64,000 nucleotides of DNA from an uncultured Oscillospiraceae bacterium (GTDB lineage: Bacteria; Bacillota; Clostridia; Oscillospirales; Oscillospiraceae). The first letter of the stretch is position 1. Every line of letters starts with the position of its first letter. A model generated the notes under the pieces. It did no database searches, was not told the DNA's origin, and saw only the letters and a list, made by a program, of their open reading frames with translations. A program made the position numbers and the translations under genes. Positions 1 to 7,508 of the stretch are shown one piece after another. The stretch covers positions 7,425 through 71,424 of the forward strand of contig CAKTHQ010000008.1 in the NCBI GenBank assembly GCA_934565415.1, in the 5' to 3' direction.

Positions 1-351
1 GTTGATATAGGCGCCCATTTCCTCGGCTTTGCGCATATCCTTCTCCGGGGTCACGTTGGAAGAGAACATCACATCATGGCCGGTAATGCCTACGGCCTCC
101 GCAAGCAAAAGCTCCGTATAGCTGGCGCAGTCGCAGCCGCAGCCCTCCTCGTGGAGGAGCTTGAGAATATAGGGGTTGGGGGTGGCCTTCACGGCGAAGT
201 ATTCCCGAAAGCCCTTGTTCCAGGAAAAGGCGGCTTTTAGCGCCCGGGCATTGCGCCGGATCCCGGCCTCGTCGTACAGGTGGAAGGGGGTAGGTACCTC
301 CTGAATAATCACCCTGGCCTTGTCCAGGGTGATGAATGGGGTTTTCTTCAT
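1..351 (-). CDS. lysA: Diaminopimelate decarboxylase, N-terminal part (cut by window edge)
   Basis: This would decarboxylate meso-diaminopimelate to L-lysine, the last step of lysine synthesis, in the cytoplasm with PLP. The visible 117 residues begin MKKTPFITLDKARVIIQ and continue through PTPFHLYDEAGI, a typical N-terminus of fold-III decarboxylases. The motif EYFAVKATPNP carries the PLP-binding lysine. The next segment, CDCASYTELLLAEA, also fits LysA. The start ATG (349-351) is preceded on the minus strand by an AGAGAGGA ribosome site and by a good promoter. The C-terminal three quarters lie beyond the left edge. Other fold-III members (ornithine or carboxynorspermidine decarboxylase) are less likely. 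Confidence 0.88.
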   Translation of the reverse strand, partial: MKKTPFITLDKARVIIQEVPTPFHLYDEAGIRRNARALKAAFSWNKGFREYFAVKATPNPYILKLLHEEGCGCDCASYTELLLAEAVGITGHDVMFSSNVTPEKDMRKAEEMGAYIN

Positions 352-391
352 GGGCTGGTCCTCTCTTCTCTGAAAATGTATTTTTATTCGC

Positions 392-420
392 ATTTTACCT
401 ATATTTTTGCAAAAAGTCAA
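392..420 (-). promoter_or_regulatory. Promoter for lysA
   Basis: On the minus strand, TTGACT and TAAAAT are separated by 17 bases, about 40 bases before the lysA start codon. No operator-like repeat was recognised beside it. Confidence 0.7.
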
Positions 421-510
421 TATTTTTCTTTCTCTACTCCCGGTAGAATCCGGGTTCCTCCCGATGTAGAGCGGTAGAGTCTGCATTGTAGGAACACTTT
501 CGGCCGATTT

Positions 511-520
511 GTGCTATACT
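511..520 (+). promoter_or_regulatory. Extended -10 promoter for the hemolysin III gene
   Basis: TGTGCTATACT fits an extended -10 element (TG-N-TATACT). No convincing -35 hexamer is present at the usual distance. The same TGTGC/TATGC form occurs before several other genes in this window. Confidence 0.5.
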
Positions 521-551
521 GGAGGCACGAACCCAAAAGGAGGTCACCTGT

Positions 552-1223
552 ATGAAAAGAACAAAATTGGCCGACCGGACCCTTCCCAGCTACTCTATCG
601 GTGAAGAAATTATGAATACCGTAACCCATGTGGTAGGCGGAGCCATGGGTGTCTGCGCTCTGACACTATCCGTGGTCTTTGCCGCTTTCCATAAAAACCT
701 GTATGGCATTGTAGGCTCCGCTATTTTCGGCTTCTGTATGATCGCCCTGTACAGCGTGTCCAGCATCTACCACTGCCTGCGGCCGGGGCTGGGGAAGAAG
801 ATCATGCAGGTTATTGACCACTGTACCATCTATTTTCTCATCTGCGGTACCTATACCGTCATCGCCCTGTCCGCCATCCGCCCCGCCTACCCAAAGCTGT
901 GCTGGTTCCTCTTCGGCTTTGAATGGACCATGGCCATCATCGCCACCGTCTTAACGGCCATCGATTTAAAAGAGTACCGGGTCTTCTCCATGGTCTGCTA
1001 TATCGGCATGGGCTGGGCCATTATCCCCTTTGCTGGCGTTTGCATGGAGGTTTTAACGGCCCCGGGCTTCTACCTGCTCCTCTCCGGTGGCATTGCCTAC
1101 ACCGTCGGGGCGGTGCTGTATGGCATTGGCAGCAAGAAAAAATGGATGCACTCGGTTTTCCACATCTTTGTGGATATCGGAAGCCTCTTGCACATTCTGT
1201 GCGTGGTCATGTACGCAGTGTAG
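552..1223 (+). CDS. Hemolysin III / PAQR-family membrane protein
   Basis: A 223-residue integral membrane protein of the hemolysin III (YqfA/TrhA, PAQR) family. Seven hydrophobic segments are visible. The conserved residues sit in the expected order: EEIMNTVTH near the N-terminus, SSIYH around residue 73, DHCTIYFLICGTY around 95-107, and HSVFHIFVDIGSLLH near the C-terminus. The His and Asp residues form the presumed metal site of the family. The true role in Gram-positives is unsettled; lipid or membrane-energy homeostasis has been proposed, and haemolysis should not be assumed. AAAAGGAGG lies 7 bases before the ATG, and a TGTGCTATACT extended -10 lies at 511-520. The last 17 bases overlap the end of the convergent ferredoxin-like remnant. 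Confidence 0.85.
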   Translation: MKRTKLADRTLPSYSIGEEIMNTVTHVVGGAMGVCALTLSVVFAAFHKNLYGIVGSAIFGFCMIALYSVSSIYHCLRPGLGKKIMQVIDHCTIYFLICGTYTVIALSAIRPAYPKLCWFLFGFEWTMAIIATVLTAIDLKEYRVFSMVCYIGMGWAIIPFAGVCMEVLTAPGFYLLLSGGIAYTVGAVLYGIGSKKKWMHSVFHIFVDIGSLLHILCVVMYAV

Positions 1224-1617
1224 GAAATTGAAATCCGTCCTTCGGACGGGTGAAATACCGCAAGCAGTAAGAAATATTCTTTTCGCTGGGGATCTTGTGA
1301 ATCAGCTCCTGGATAAGGCCGGAGGGGCACAGCCAGCCGCAGACCAGCCGCCCAAACAGAGCACCGATGGCCAACACAAAGCCCACTACATAAAAGCTGA
1401 AATTGAAGTCCATAGACCCGGACACCGCCTGCATGGCGCCGATGGGGCAGGCCACAGAGGCCGCCGGGCAGGAATAGCAGTGGAGCCCCGGGTTGCAGAA
1501 CTGCTTCCAACTGCCTTTATAAATCTGGCCCTTGGCGAAGTTGCCCGGATGCAGGTTGGAAAAGCCGAAGGCCGCAATCTGGATGGCCTTCCGTTTGATC
1601 TCATATGTGATTTTCAT
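1207..1617 (-). pseudogene. Truncated 4Fe-4S membrane protein (NapH/NosR-like)
   Basis: About 136 residues from MKITYEIKRKAIQ. Two cysteine clusters are visible: CNPGLHCYSCPAASVACP near residues 42-59 and CGWLCPSGLIQELIHKIPS after a transmembrane segment, as in polyferredoxin-type membrane proteins of the NapH/NosR/CcoG group. Such proteins normally run to roughly 250-300 residues with further membrane helices. Here similarity stops after HKIPS and the frame ends in an unrelated tail within 30 residues, so the C-terminal half is lost. The start is chosen at 1617, behind GGGGTGAGAGAAAG; an in-frame ATG at 1638 overlaps the upstream stop. It follows a CD1871A-like CXXC gene by 13 bases, a known pairing, so the two probably formed an operon for electron transfer or maturation. 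Confidence 0.65.
1235..1249. terminator. Small hairpin between convergent genes
   Basis: CCGTCC-TTC-GGACGG forms a 6-bp stem. On the minus strand it is followed by ATTTCAATTT, so it may weakly stop that transcript, but it lies inside the remnant's coding frame. No clear U-run exists on either strand. Confidence 0.3.
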
Positions 1618-1630
1618 CTTTCTCTCACCC

Positions 1631-1780
1631 CTATCCATTACATTCGAAGCAGATATTGATTGCCTTATTCAGCACGATTTCCATTTCCCCTCTGCCAACG
1701 CCGTAAGCAATCATGGCAAAGGCCGCCGCCAATACCACATAGGGCAGGACGGTCTGATCAATTTTCTTGCATTTTTCCAT
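1631..1780 (-). CDS. CD1871A-like CXXC membrane peptide
   Basis: A 49-residue protein: a short charged N-terminus (MEKCKKIDQT), one membrane helix (about residues 12-28), then the motif YGVGRGEMEIVLNKA and a C-terminal CFEC pair. The R-G-E...V-L-N-K-A...C-x-x-C pattern is that of the CD1871A family of CXXC-containing membrane peptides found next to 4Fe-4S membrane proteins in Clostridia. The molecular role is unknown; a redox or metal-delivery partner is plausible. Its TAG stop lies 13 bases before the start of the truncated 4Fe-4S protein, in whose operon it sits. A GGAGAGAGACT ribosome site precedes the ATG. Family assignment rests on remembered motif similarity. Confidence 0.65.
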   Translation of the reverse strand: MEKCKKIDQTVLPYVVLAAAFAMIAYGVGRGEMEIVLNKAINICFECNG

Positions 1781-2149
1781 AGTCTCTCTCCTTCAACAAA
1801 ATGACACCGCATTTTGGCCGCGCCGGTTTTCTCCCCCCGGCATATCTCGTTCCGTTTTATTATATCACAGAAATGGATGCAAAAGGGACACACAAAGTTC
1901 ATAACCTTTGGAACGTGACAGATATTATTTGCATTCCCTGCCGTCCTGTTACAGTATAGCCGGGAGAGTATAGCAAAAGTGTAACAAGTAAAAATGGGAA
2001 CCGGCAAATGGGGATTTGTCTGTGCGTTATTTTCCCGAAAGCTATAGAAAATCTCCATTCCCTGTGCTATGATAAAAGAACCGTAAAAACCAGCCTGCCT
2101 CCTGTGGCATTCACGTTGGGCAGGCTTTCTGCGAAAGGAAAGAAAAACG
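1781..2149. other. Intergenic region between divergent genes
   Basis: No gene recognised. On the plus strand a TGTGCTATGAT extended -10 (2065-2073) probably serves the AEC transporter. A hairpin follows, with stem AGCCTGCC (2092-2099) and GGCAGGCT (2119-2126) and then TTTCT. This could be a leader hairpin or weak attenuator before the start at 2150. The remainder, 1800-2060, is AT-rich and presumably holds the minus-strand promoter for the CXXC peptide gene. Confidence 0.4.
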
Positions 2150-3082
2150 ATGCGTGTTCTGGAAATCATTGCCCCGGTGCTGTGTATGCTGGCGCTGGGG
2201 CTGGCCTGCAAAAAATGGAAGGTGCTGTCCGGCGAGGGCATTGCCAATATGAAGGCTCTGGTAACCGGTATCTGTCTGCCTGTGGCCATTTTTCATGCCC
2301 TGGCCACCGCCGCCTATTCCGCCGGTACCTGGCTTCTGGTTGGTATCATGCTGATTATGCTGGTGGTGTCCTTCCTTTTGGGCTTTGCCATGAAACCCCT
2401 TTTGAAGGGACGGTTTCAGAAATACCTGCCCTTTATGGTCAGCGTGTACGAAGGGGGGCTCATGGCCTATCCCCTGTTTGCCAGCCTTTGCGGCAGCGAA
2501 AACCTATCCCAGATTGCCGTGCTGGACATTGCCGGGCTTCTCTTTGGCTTCAGCGTATATATGGGGCTGCTGGCCCAGGTAGAGGACGGCCAGCCCATCG
2601 ATCCGGGAAAGCTGCTGCAAAGTGCGCTGCACTCCCCGCCCTTTCTGGCCAGCGTCCTGGGCATCCTGGCCGGGCTCACCGGTATAATCAGGGCCCTGCT
2701 GGCCTCCCCCTGGGGCGGCATTTATACGGCGGCGGAAGGGATGCTGACCGCCGCCATGACCCCCATCATTCTCCTGGTGGTGGGCTACAGTATGTCCCTG
2801 AGCCGGGAGCTGTTGAGGCCCTGCCTGCAAACCATTCTTCTGCGGTTCCTGCTGCAGGCCCTGATGGCCGCCGGAGTGCTTCTGGCGGTACATACCTTCA
2901 TCGGCAGCAGCCGGGTGGTAGACATCGCCATTGTATGCTATATGTCCGCCCCTGCCACCTTCTCCATGCAGACCTTCCTGAAAACCGAAGCGGGCGGCAC
3001 CTATGTATCCACCACCAATTCCCTGTACTGCATCGTTTCCCTGCTGGTGTACCTGGTGCTGGCGGTGACGCTGGCTCCCTAA
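2150..3082 (+). CDS. AEC-family transporter (auxin efflux carrier type)
   Basis: A 310-residue polytopic membrane protein with an AEC/PIN-type permease pattern. Hydrophobic segments begin at residue 4 (LEIIAPVLCMLALGLACKKW), and there is a conserved first cytoplasmic turn followed by LVTGICLPVAIFHALA. The second half repeats the arrangement and ends with the helix YCIVSLLVYLVLAVTLAP. In bacteria such proteins export or exchange small organic acids, for example malate or malonate; the substrate cannot be read from sequence. The start follows GAAAGGAAAGAAAAACG. No enzyme gene lies in the same direction. Its stop overlaps the convergent hypothetical gene by 4 bases. Confidence 0.8.
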   Translation: MRVLEIIAPVLCMLALGLACKKWKVLSGEGIANMKALVTGICLPVAIFHALATAAYSAGTWLLVGIMLIMLVVSFLLGFAMKPLLKGRFQKYLPFMVSVYEGGLMAYPLFASLCGSENLSQIAVLDIAGLLFGFSVYMGLLAQVEDGQPIDPGKLLQSALHSPPFLASVLGILAGLTGIIRALLASPWGGIYTAAEGMLTAAMTPIILLVVGYSMSLSRELLRPCLQTILLRFLLQALMAAGVLLAVHTFIGSSRVVDIAIVCYMSAPATFSMQTFLKTEAGGTYVSTTNSLYCIVSLLVYLVLAVTLAP

Positions 3083-3471
3083 GGTTCCCCCTGTTCCGGC
3101 CAGGCAGCCCCCAAAAGGCCGTTTCGTTCCTCCAGAAAAGCATCCTTCAGCCTTTGCAGGTAGGCAAAGGGCTCCTCCGGATAGATGGGCGAAAAACGCG
3201 TTTTCCTGTCATGCCTGGGCTGAACGGCGAACTGAATTTTCCCCTCCCCCAAAAGCTTCACCGGCCGGCGGGTGGTAAGGCCAAAGCCCCCCTCTACCGG
3301 CACCAGTACCCCCAGGTCCGCCTGTTTTTCCCCGCAGGTGGCACACAAACGCCACACCGTATCCCCGGATAACCGGCACCGGCAGGTAAATACATAGTAT
3401 AGCCCCTGCCTCTGAACCTGGGCCCGGCCTACCGCTCTTTCGCCCCAAAATACATCCCGCTCTACGCGCAT
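3079..3471 (-). CDS. Conserved-looking hypothetical protein
   Basis: 130 residues, family not recognised. The sequence looks like a real soluble protein: alternating strand-like segments (LYYVFTCRCRLSGDTVWRL, then CATCGEKQADLGVLVPV) and four cysteines arranged C-x-C...C-x2-C that could bind a metal. A basic centre (TTRRPVKLLGEGKIQF) and a helical C-terminus (FAYLQRLKDAFLEERNGLLG) follow. The ribosome site GGGAGGGGGG lies in the 3' arm of the pheST terminator, 6 bases before the ATG, so translation may depend on that hairpin being open. It could be read from pheST read-through or from its own weak promoter. Confidence 0.6.
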   Translation of the reverse strand: MRVERDVFWGERAVGRAQVQRQGLYYVFTCRCRLSGDTVWRLCATCGEKQADLGVLVPVEGGFGLTTRRPVKLLGEGKIQFAVQPRHDRKTRFSPIYPEEPFAYLQRLKDAFLEERNGLLGAAWPEQGEP

Positions 3472-3510
3472 AAAAATCCCCCCTCCCGCTATGTGTATGC
3501 GGAAGGGGGG
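3472..3510 (-). terminator. pheST terminator overlapping the next gene's ribosome site
   Basis: Reading the minus strand, CCCCCCTTCCGC pairs with GCGGGAGGGGGG (11 of 12 positions, 9-base loop) and is followed by A and five Ts, then directly by the ATG at 3471. A second perfect hairpin (TTCCACAG / CTGTGGAA, 3518-3536) lies just after the pheT stop. The 3' arm doubles as the Shine-Dalgarno sequence of the downstream gene. Confidence 0.8.
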
Positions 3511-3538
3511 ATTGGCTTTCCACAGGGGCTGTGGAATT

Positions 3539-5926
3539 TTATCTCAGGGTGGCGTTCAGCTGTTCTGCCAAAGCGGCCAGGACCTTCTTGGTGACGCCCT
3601 CGGAATCGGCATCGGTCAGAGTCCGGTCGTCGGCCCGGAGCTCCAGGGAGAAGGCCATGCTCTTCTTGCCCATGGGCACGCCTACGCCCCGGTAGATGTC
3701 AAAGAGCTTTACATCCCGCAGCAGCTTCCCGGCAGCCGCAGCAATGACCTTTTCGGCCTGCGCAACGGTAATTGCCTCGTCGCAGACAATGGCCAGGTCC
3801 CGGCTGACGGCAGGGTACTTGGGCAGAGGCACATAGGTGGGCTCCGGCAGCATGAGGGTAAGCATCCTGGTAAAGTTCAGCTCGGCGCAGTAAACCTCGC
3901 TGTCCATCCCGTAGTTCTTGGCAACCACGGGATGGACCTGACCCATGACGCCAAAGTCCACACCCTCTACGCTGAGCTTGGCGCAGCGGCCGGGATGATA
4001 GCTGGGGTTATTCTTCTCGGCAGTGTACTCCACCTTCTTCATGCGGAGTCCCTGGAAGATGCCTTCCAGCTCACCCTTCAAGGTGAAGAAAGTCTCTCCG
4101 GCGCCGTAGGTGCCCAGCATCAGCATTTTAGGCTCCCGGGGCAGCTTCTCCCCCTCCTGGGGCAGATATACCTTGGCTACCTCGTAAAGCTTGGCAGCCT
4201 TGTTGTGATAGGCGTTGTTCCGGCTCAGGATTTCCAGCATAGAGGGCAGGGCGATGGTCCGCATAATGGAGGTATCCTCACCCAGGGGATTCTGAATTTT
4301 CAGCACGTTCCGCAGGGGACTCTCCGCCGGGATGCGAATCTGGTCGAATACCGTGGGAGATACAAAGGAATAGGTGATGATCTCGCTGTAGCCCATGGCC
4401 CGGCAAAGAATGCCTGCCTTGGCTTCCAGCTTCATTTCGTCAGAGTAGCCGCCCTGGGTAGAGGTCTTGAACTCGGTGACGGGGATCTTGTTGTAGCCGT
4501 AGGAACGGCCCACCTCTTCGGCAATGTCCGCCATCCGGACCAGGTCCGGCCGGAAGGAAGGCACCAGAATGTCGTCTCCTTCCACGGGAATCTCCAGCAG
4601 GTCCAGATATTTTACCATATCCTCCCGGGAAATGTCGGTACCCAGCAGGTGGTTGATCTTCTCCGGCTCCAGCTTCACGGTACGGGGCTGGGGTACATAA
4701 TTGATGACATCAATCATGCCGTCCAGCACATCGCCGCAGCCCAGCAGCTCCACCAGCTCGCAGGCCCGCTCCACGGCAGGGACCGTCAGCATGGGGTCCA
4801 GGTGCTTTTCAAACTTGCCGGAAGCCTCGGTCCGCATACCCAGCGCCAAAGCGGTCTGGCGGATGGAGGTGCCGTCAAAGTTGGCGGACTCAAAGACCAC
4901 CATGGTGGTGTCGTCCCGGATTTCACTGTTCAGGCCGCCCATAATACCGGCAAGACCGATGGGCCTCGTCTCATCGGCGATGACCAGCATACCGGCCTTC
5001 AATGCCCGCTGGGTGCCCTCCAGGGTGGTCATGGATTCGCCCTCCCGGGCCTCCCGGACCACGATCTTGCCGGAGGAAACATAGCGGTAATCAAAGGCGT
5101 GCATGGGCTGGCCGTACTCCAGCATCACATAGTTGGTAATATCCACAATGTTGTTGATGGGCCTTACGCCGTTGGCGCGGAGGCGCTGGCGCATCCACTT
5201 GGGGCTGGGGCCGATCTTTACGTTGGCTACCATCCGGGAAGTATAGCGGTTGCAAAGCTTCTCGGCGGGGACCTCCACGTCCAGATGGTCGAAAATGGAA
5301 CCGGCATCGGAGCCGTGGACCACCGGATCATGATGCTTCATGTGCTGACCGAAGGCGGCGGCAGTCTCCCGGGCCAGGCCGATGATGGAGTAGCAGTCGG
5401 GCCGGTTGTTGGTAATTTCAAAGTCCACCACGGTATCGTCGTTGCCGATGACCATGTTAATGTCGTCGCCGGGCTTGCCTGCGTCGGGCTCCAGAATCCA
5501 GATGCCGTCGGCAAACACGCCGGGCAGGTCGTTCTGGGTCAGGCCCAGCTCGGCAAAGGAGCACAGCATACCGTTGGAAACCTCGCCTCTGAGCTTGCCC
5601 TTGGTAATGTGCACGCCGCCGGGAAGGTAAGAGTTGTGCAGGGCTGCAGGCACCAGGTCCCCTTCGTGGACGTTCTGGGCGCCGGTGACGATCTGTACGG
5701 GCTCAGCCTGGCCCACATCCACCTGGCAGATAAACATATGGTCGGAGTTGGGGTGCCGGACGATGGAAAGCACCTTACCAACCACCACATTCTTGATTTC
5801 CGCATCCATCCGCTCCCAGGTCTCCACCTTCTGGCCGAAAACGGTGAGCGTTTCTACAAAATCCTTATCGGAGACCTCGTGCAGGTCCACGAATTCTTCA
5901 TTGATCCATTTTCTGTTCAGTTTCAT
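3539..5926 (-). CDS. pheT: Phenylalanine--tRNA ligase beta subunit
   Basis: 795 residues, full length for bacterial PheT. It pairs with PheS as an alpha2-beta2 enzyme that charges tRNA-Phe. Domain order fits: N-terminal MKLNRKWINEEFVDL; an EMAP-type tRNA-binding domain (about 40-155) with HPNSDHMFICQVDVG and NGMLCSFAELGL; the B3/B4 editing region containing FDYRYV and GIMGGLNSEI; the B5 domain with INHLLGTDIS; the catalytic-like core (RPDLVRMADIAEEVGRSYGYN); and a C-terminal anticodon-binding FDX-ACB domain starting near PKYPAVSRDLAIVCDE. The start follows GGAGGGAAAGAAA. It lies 13 bases after pheS and shares the T-box-controlled transcript. Confidence 0.97.
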   Translation of the reverse strand: MKLNRKWINEEFVDLHEVSDKDFVETLTVFGQKVETWERMDAEIKNVVVGKVLSIVRHPNSDHMFICQVDVGQAEPVQIVTGAQNVHEGDLVPAALHNSYLPGGVHITKGKLRGEVSNGMLCSFAELGLTQNDLPGVFADGIWILEPDAGKPGDDINMVIGNDDTVVDFEITNNRPDCYSIIGLARETAAAFGQHMKHHDPVVHGSDAGSIFDHLDVEVPAEKLCNRYTSRMVANVKIGPSPKWMRQRLRANGVRPINNIVDITNYVMLEYGQPMHAFDYRYVSSGKIVVREAREGESMTTLEGTQRALKAGMLVIADETRPIGLAGIMGGLNSEIRDDTTMVVFESANFDGTSIRQTALALGMRTEASGKFEKHLDPMLTVPAVERACELVELLGCGDVLDGMIDVINYVPQPRTVKLEPEKINHLLGTDISREDMVKYLDLLEIPVEGDDILVPSFRPDLVRMADIAEEVGRSYGYNKIPVTEFKTSTQGGYSDEMKLEAKAGILCRAMGYSEIITYSFVSPTVFDQIRIPAESPLRNVLKIQNPLGEDTSIMRTIALPSMLEILSRNNAYHNKAAKLYEVAKVYLPQEGEKLPREPKMLMLGTYGAGETFFTLKGELEGIFQGLRMKKVEYTAEKNNPSYHPGRCAKLSVEGVDFGVMGQVHPVVAKNYGMDSEVYCAELNFTRMLTLMLPEPTYVPLPKYPAVSRDLAIVCDEAITVAQAEKVIAAAAGKLLRDVKLFDIYRGVGVPMGKKSMAFSLELRADDRTLTDADSEGVTKKVLAALAEQLNATLR

Positions 5927-5939
5927 TTTCTTTCCCTCC

Positions 5940-6983
5940 TCAGAACTGGTTCAGGAACCGAACGTCGTTGTCGAAGATCAGACGCAGGTCGTTGATCTTC
6001 AGCCGGCCCATGGCCATACGCTCCAGGCCCATGCCAAAGGCAAAGCCGGAATACTTCTCCGGGTCGATGCCGCAGTTTTCCAGCACCGTGGGATGCACCA
6101 TACCGGCGCCCAGCAGCTCAATCCAGCCTTCCCCATGGCAGGTGGAGCAGACCTGGCCGTCAATCTCCCCGGAGCCGTGGCACTTGTGGCACTGCATATC
6201 CATTTCGCAGCTGGGCTCGGTGAAGGGGAAGTGGTGGGGACGGAACCGCATCTGGGCGTTCTCACCGTAGATCTTCCGCATGATGCCGATGAGGGCACCC
6301 TTCAGGTCGCCCATGGTGATGTCCTCAGCCACCACCAGGCCCTCGATCTGATGGAACATGGGGGAATGGGTGGCATCCGCCTCGTCCTTCCGGAACACCC
6401 GGCCGGGGGCCAGGATGCAGATGGGGGGCTTGGCATTCTCCATAACCCGGATCTGCATGGGGCTGGTCTGGGTCCGCAGAAGCACGGAGTCGTCATCGGT
6501 AAAGTAGAAGGTATCGCTGCGGTCCCGGGAGGGGTGGCCCTCTTCAATATTCAGCCGGGTAAAGTTGTAGTCCGCCAGCTCCACCTCGGGGCCCTCTACC
6601 ACCCGGTAGCCCATGCCCACGAAGGTATCCTTGATCTGCTGCAGCACCTGGTTCATGGGGTGCTGGTGGCCGATGTTGAATTCCTTGCCGGGAATGGTCA
6701 CATCGATGGCCTCGGCAGCCAGCTTTGCTTCCATGGCAGCAGCATGGATGGTTTCCTTCCGCTCCTCCAATTTTTCCTCAATGGCAGCCCGGACGGAGTT
6801 TGCCATCTGGCCCATAACCGGCCGCTCCTCGGCAGACAGCTTGCCCATCTGCTTCAAAACGGCTGTCAGCTCGCCCTTTTTGCCAAGCAGCTTTACCCGC
6901 AGCTCTTCCAGAGCGGCAGGGGTAGCGGCATCCTCCAGTGCGGCCATAGCCTCCCGGCGAATGCTTTCCAATTGTTCCTTCAT
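5940..6983 (-). CDS. pheS: Phenylalanine--tRNA ligase alpha subunit
   Basis: 347 residues, the catalytic subunit of PheRS. The N-terminal coiled-coil arm (MKEQLESIRREAMAAL onward) is followed by class II motif 2 (PGRVFRKDEADATHSPMFHQIEG) and motif 3 (GFAFGMGLERMAMGRLKI). The start at 6983 is preferred to an upstream in-frame ATG at 7043 because AGGAGG-like AGGAAGC lies just before it and the upstream stretch is the T-box terminator region. Between the substrate loop and LGAGMVHP sits a cysteine-rich insert with two C-x2-C-H-G-x-G motifs, resembling a DnaJ zinc finger. Shorter cysteine inserts at this site are known in Firmicutes PheS. Confidence 0.97.
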   Translation of the reverse strand: MKEQLESIRREAMAALEDAATPAALEELRVKLLGKKGELTAVLKQMGKLSAEERPVMGQMANSVRAAIEEKLEERKETIHAAAMEAKLAAEAIDVTIPGKEFNIGHQHPMNQVLQQIKDTFVGMGYRVVEGPEVELADYNFTRLNIEEGHPSRDRSDTFYFTDDDSVLLRTQTSPMQIRVMENAKPPICILAPGRVFRKDEADATHSPMFHQIEGLVVAEDITMGDLKGALIGIMRKIYGENAQMRFRPHHFPFTEPSCEMDMQCHKCHGSGEIDGQVCSTCHGEGWIELLGAGMVHPTVLENCGIDPEKYSGFAFGMGLERMAMGRLKINDLRLIFDNDVRFLNQF

Positions 6984-7020
6984 AATGCTTCCTCCTAGTA
7001 AAGAAAGGTATTTATGGTAT

Positions 7021-7293
7021 AAAAAATACCCTTCATCCCACAAACCGGGACGAAAGGCAATCCTTCCGCGGTACCACCCGCACTTCGCCGCTTTTTACAC
7101 GGCACACTTTTCTGGCGCCAACACGCCCAAGACGGATAACGGCGTCACCCGACCAACCCTACTTGATACTTCTTTCAGGCGGCGGCTCCTGGGAGAAAGC
7201 CCTCTTGTCGCACGCAAGCGGATCCCACCACCCCGCTTTCTCTGAACGCGCAAACCCACAAGCGGCAGCCCATTCGCAGCTTTTAACTGTTAC
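7021..7293 (-). promoter_or_regulatory. T-box leader of pheST
   Basis: The minus strand contains the T-box core GGGTGGTACCGCGG (7068-7081 region), which pairs with the acceptor end of uncharged tRNA in the antiterminator. It is followed by an intrinsic terminator: CCTTTCGTCCC (7057-7047), 7-base loop, GGGATGAAGGG (7039-7029), then TATTTTTT. Stem-loops further upstream fit stem I to stem III. By position it should sense tRNA-Phe; I could not place the UUC specifier with certainty. Uncharged tRNA-Phe would favour read-through into pheST. Confidence 0.9.
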
Positions 7294-7299
7294 AGGGGT

Positions 7300-7328
7300 A
7301 TCATAGCACATTGTTGTTCATTTTGCAA
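7300..7328 (-). promoter_or_regulatory. Promoter of the pheST T-box transcript
   Basis: TTGCAA (7328-7323) and TATGAT (7305-7300) on the minus strand, 17 bases apart, placing the transcript start just before the T-box leader. Confidence 0.75.
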
Positions 7329-7441
7329 GGTTTTTTTATGAGCACCGGAGCGGGCCGGAGACTATAGGCCCGGAAAGGTACAGACAAATCCTTATTTGCA
7401 GGCATCGAATCGCCCCAGATTCACGGTCCCCAACCAACTTC

Positions 7442-7470
7442 TTGCAAGCTGCTTTTCCCTGTGCTATACT
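7442..7470 (+). promoter_or_regulatory. Promoter for the M32 carboxypeptidase run
   Basis: TTGCAA (7442-7447), 17-base spacer, TATACT (7465-7470) with an upstream TG, about 38 bases before the ATG at 7509. Confidence 0.75.
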
Positions 7471-7508
7471 ATGGTAAATCTTTGATTTTTTCAGAAAGGA
7501 AGATACCT

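Noticed and set aside
1097..1510. Overlapping frames in the ferredoxin-like remnant that might indicate frameshifts
   Set aside because: The cysteine motifs all lie in one frame (1207-1617); the other frames show no family similarity. The damage is truncation, not an internal shift.
3491..5995. An 834-codon open frame on the plus strand opposite pheT
   Set aside because: It mirrors pheT in a GC-rich gene; composition is His/Gly/Leu-rich without domains, and pheT on the other strand is unmistakable.
7021..7293. Considered as a protein-coding extension of pheS
   Set aside because: The T-box core, terminator and promoter explain this stretch, and the good ribosome site is at 6983.
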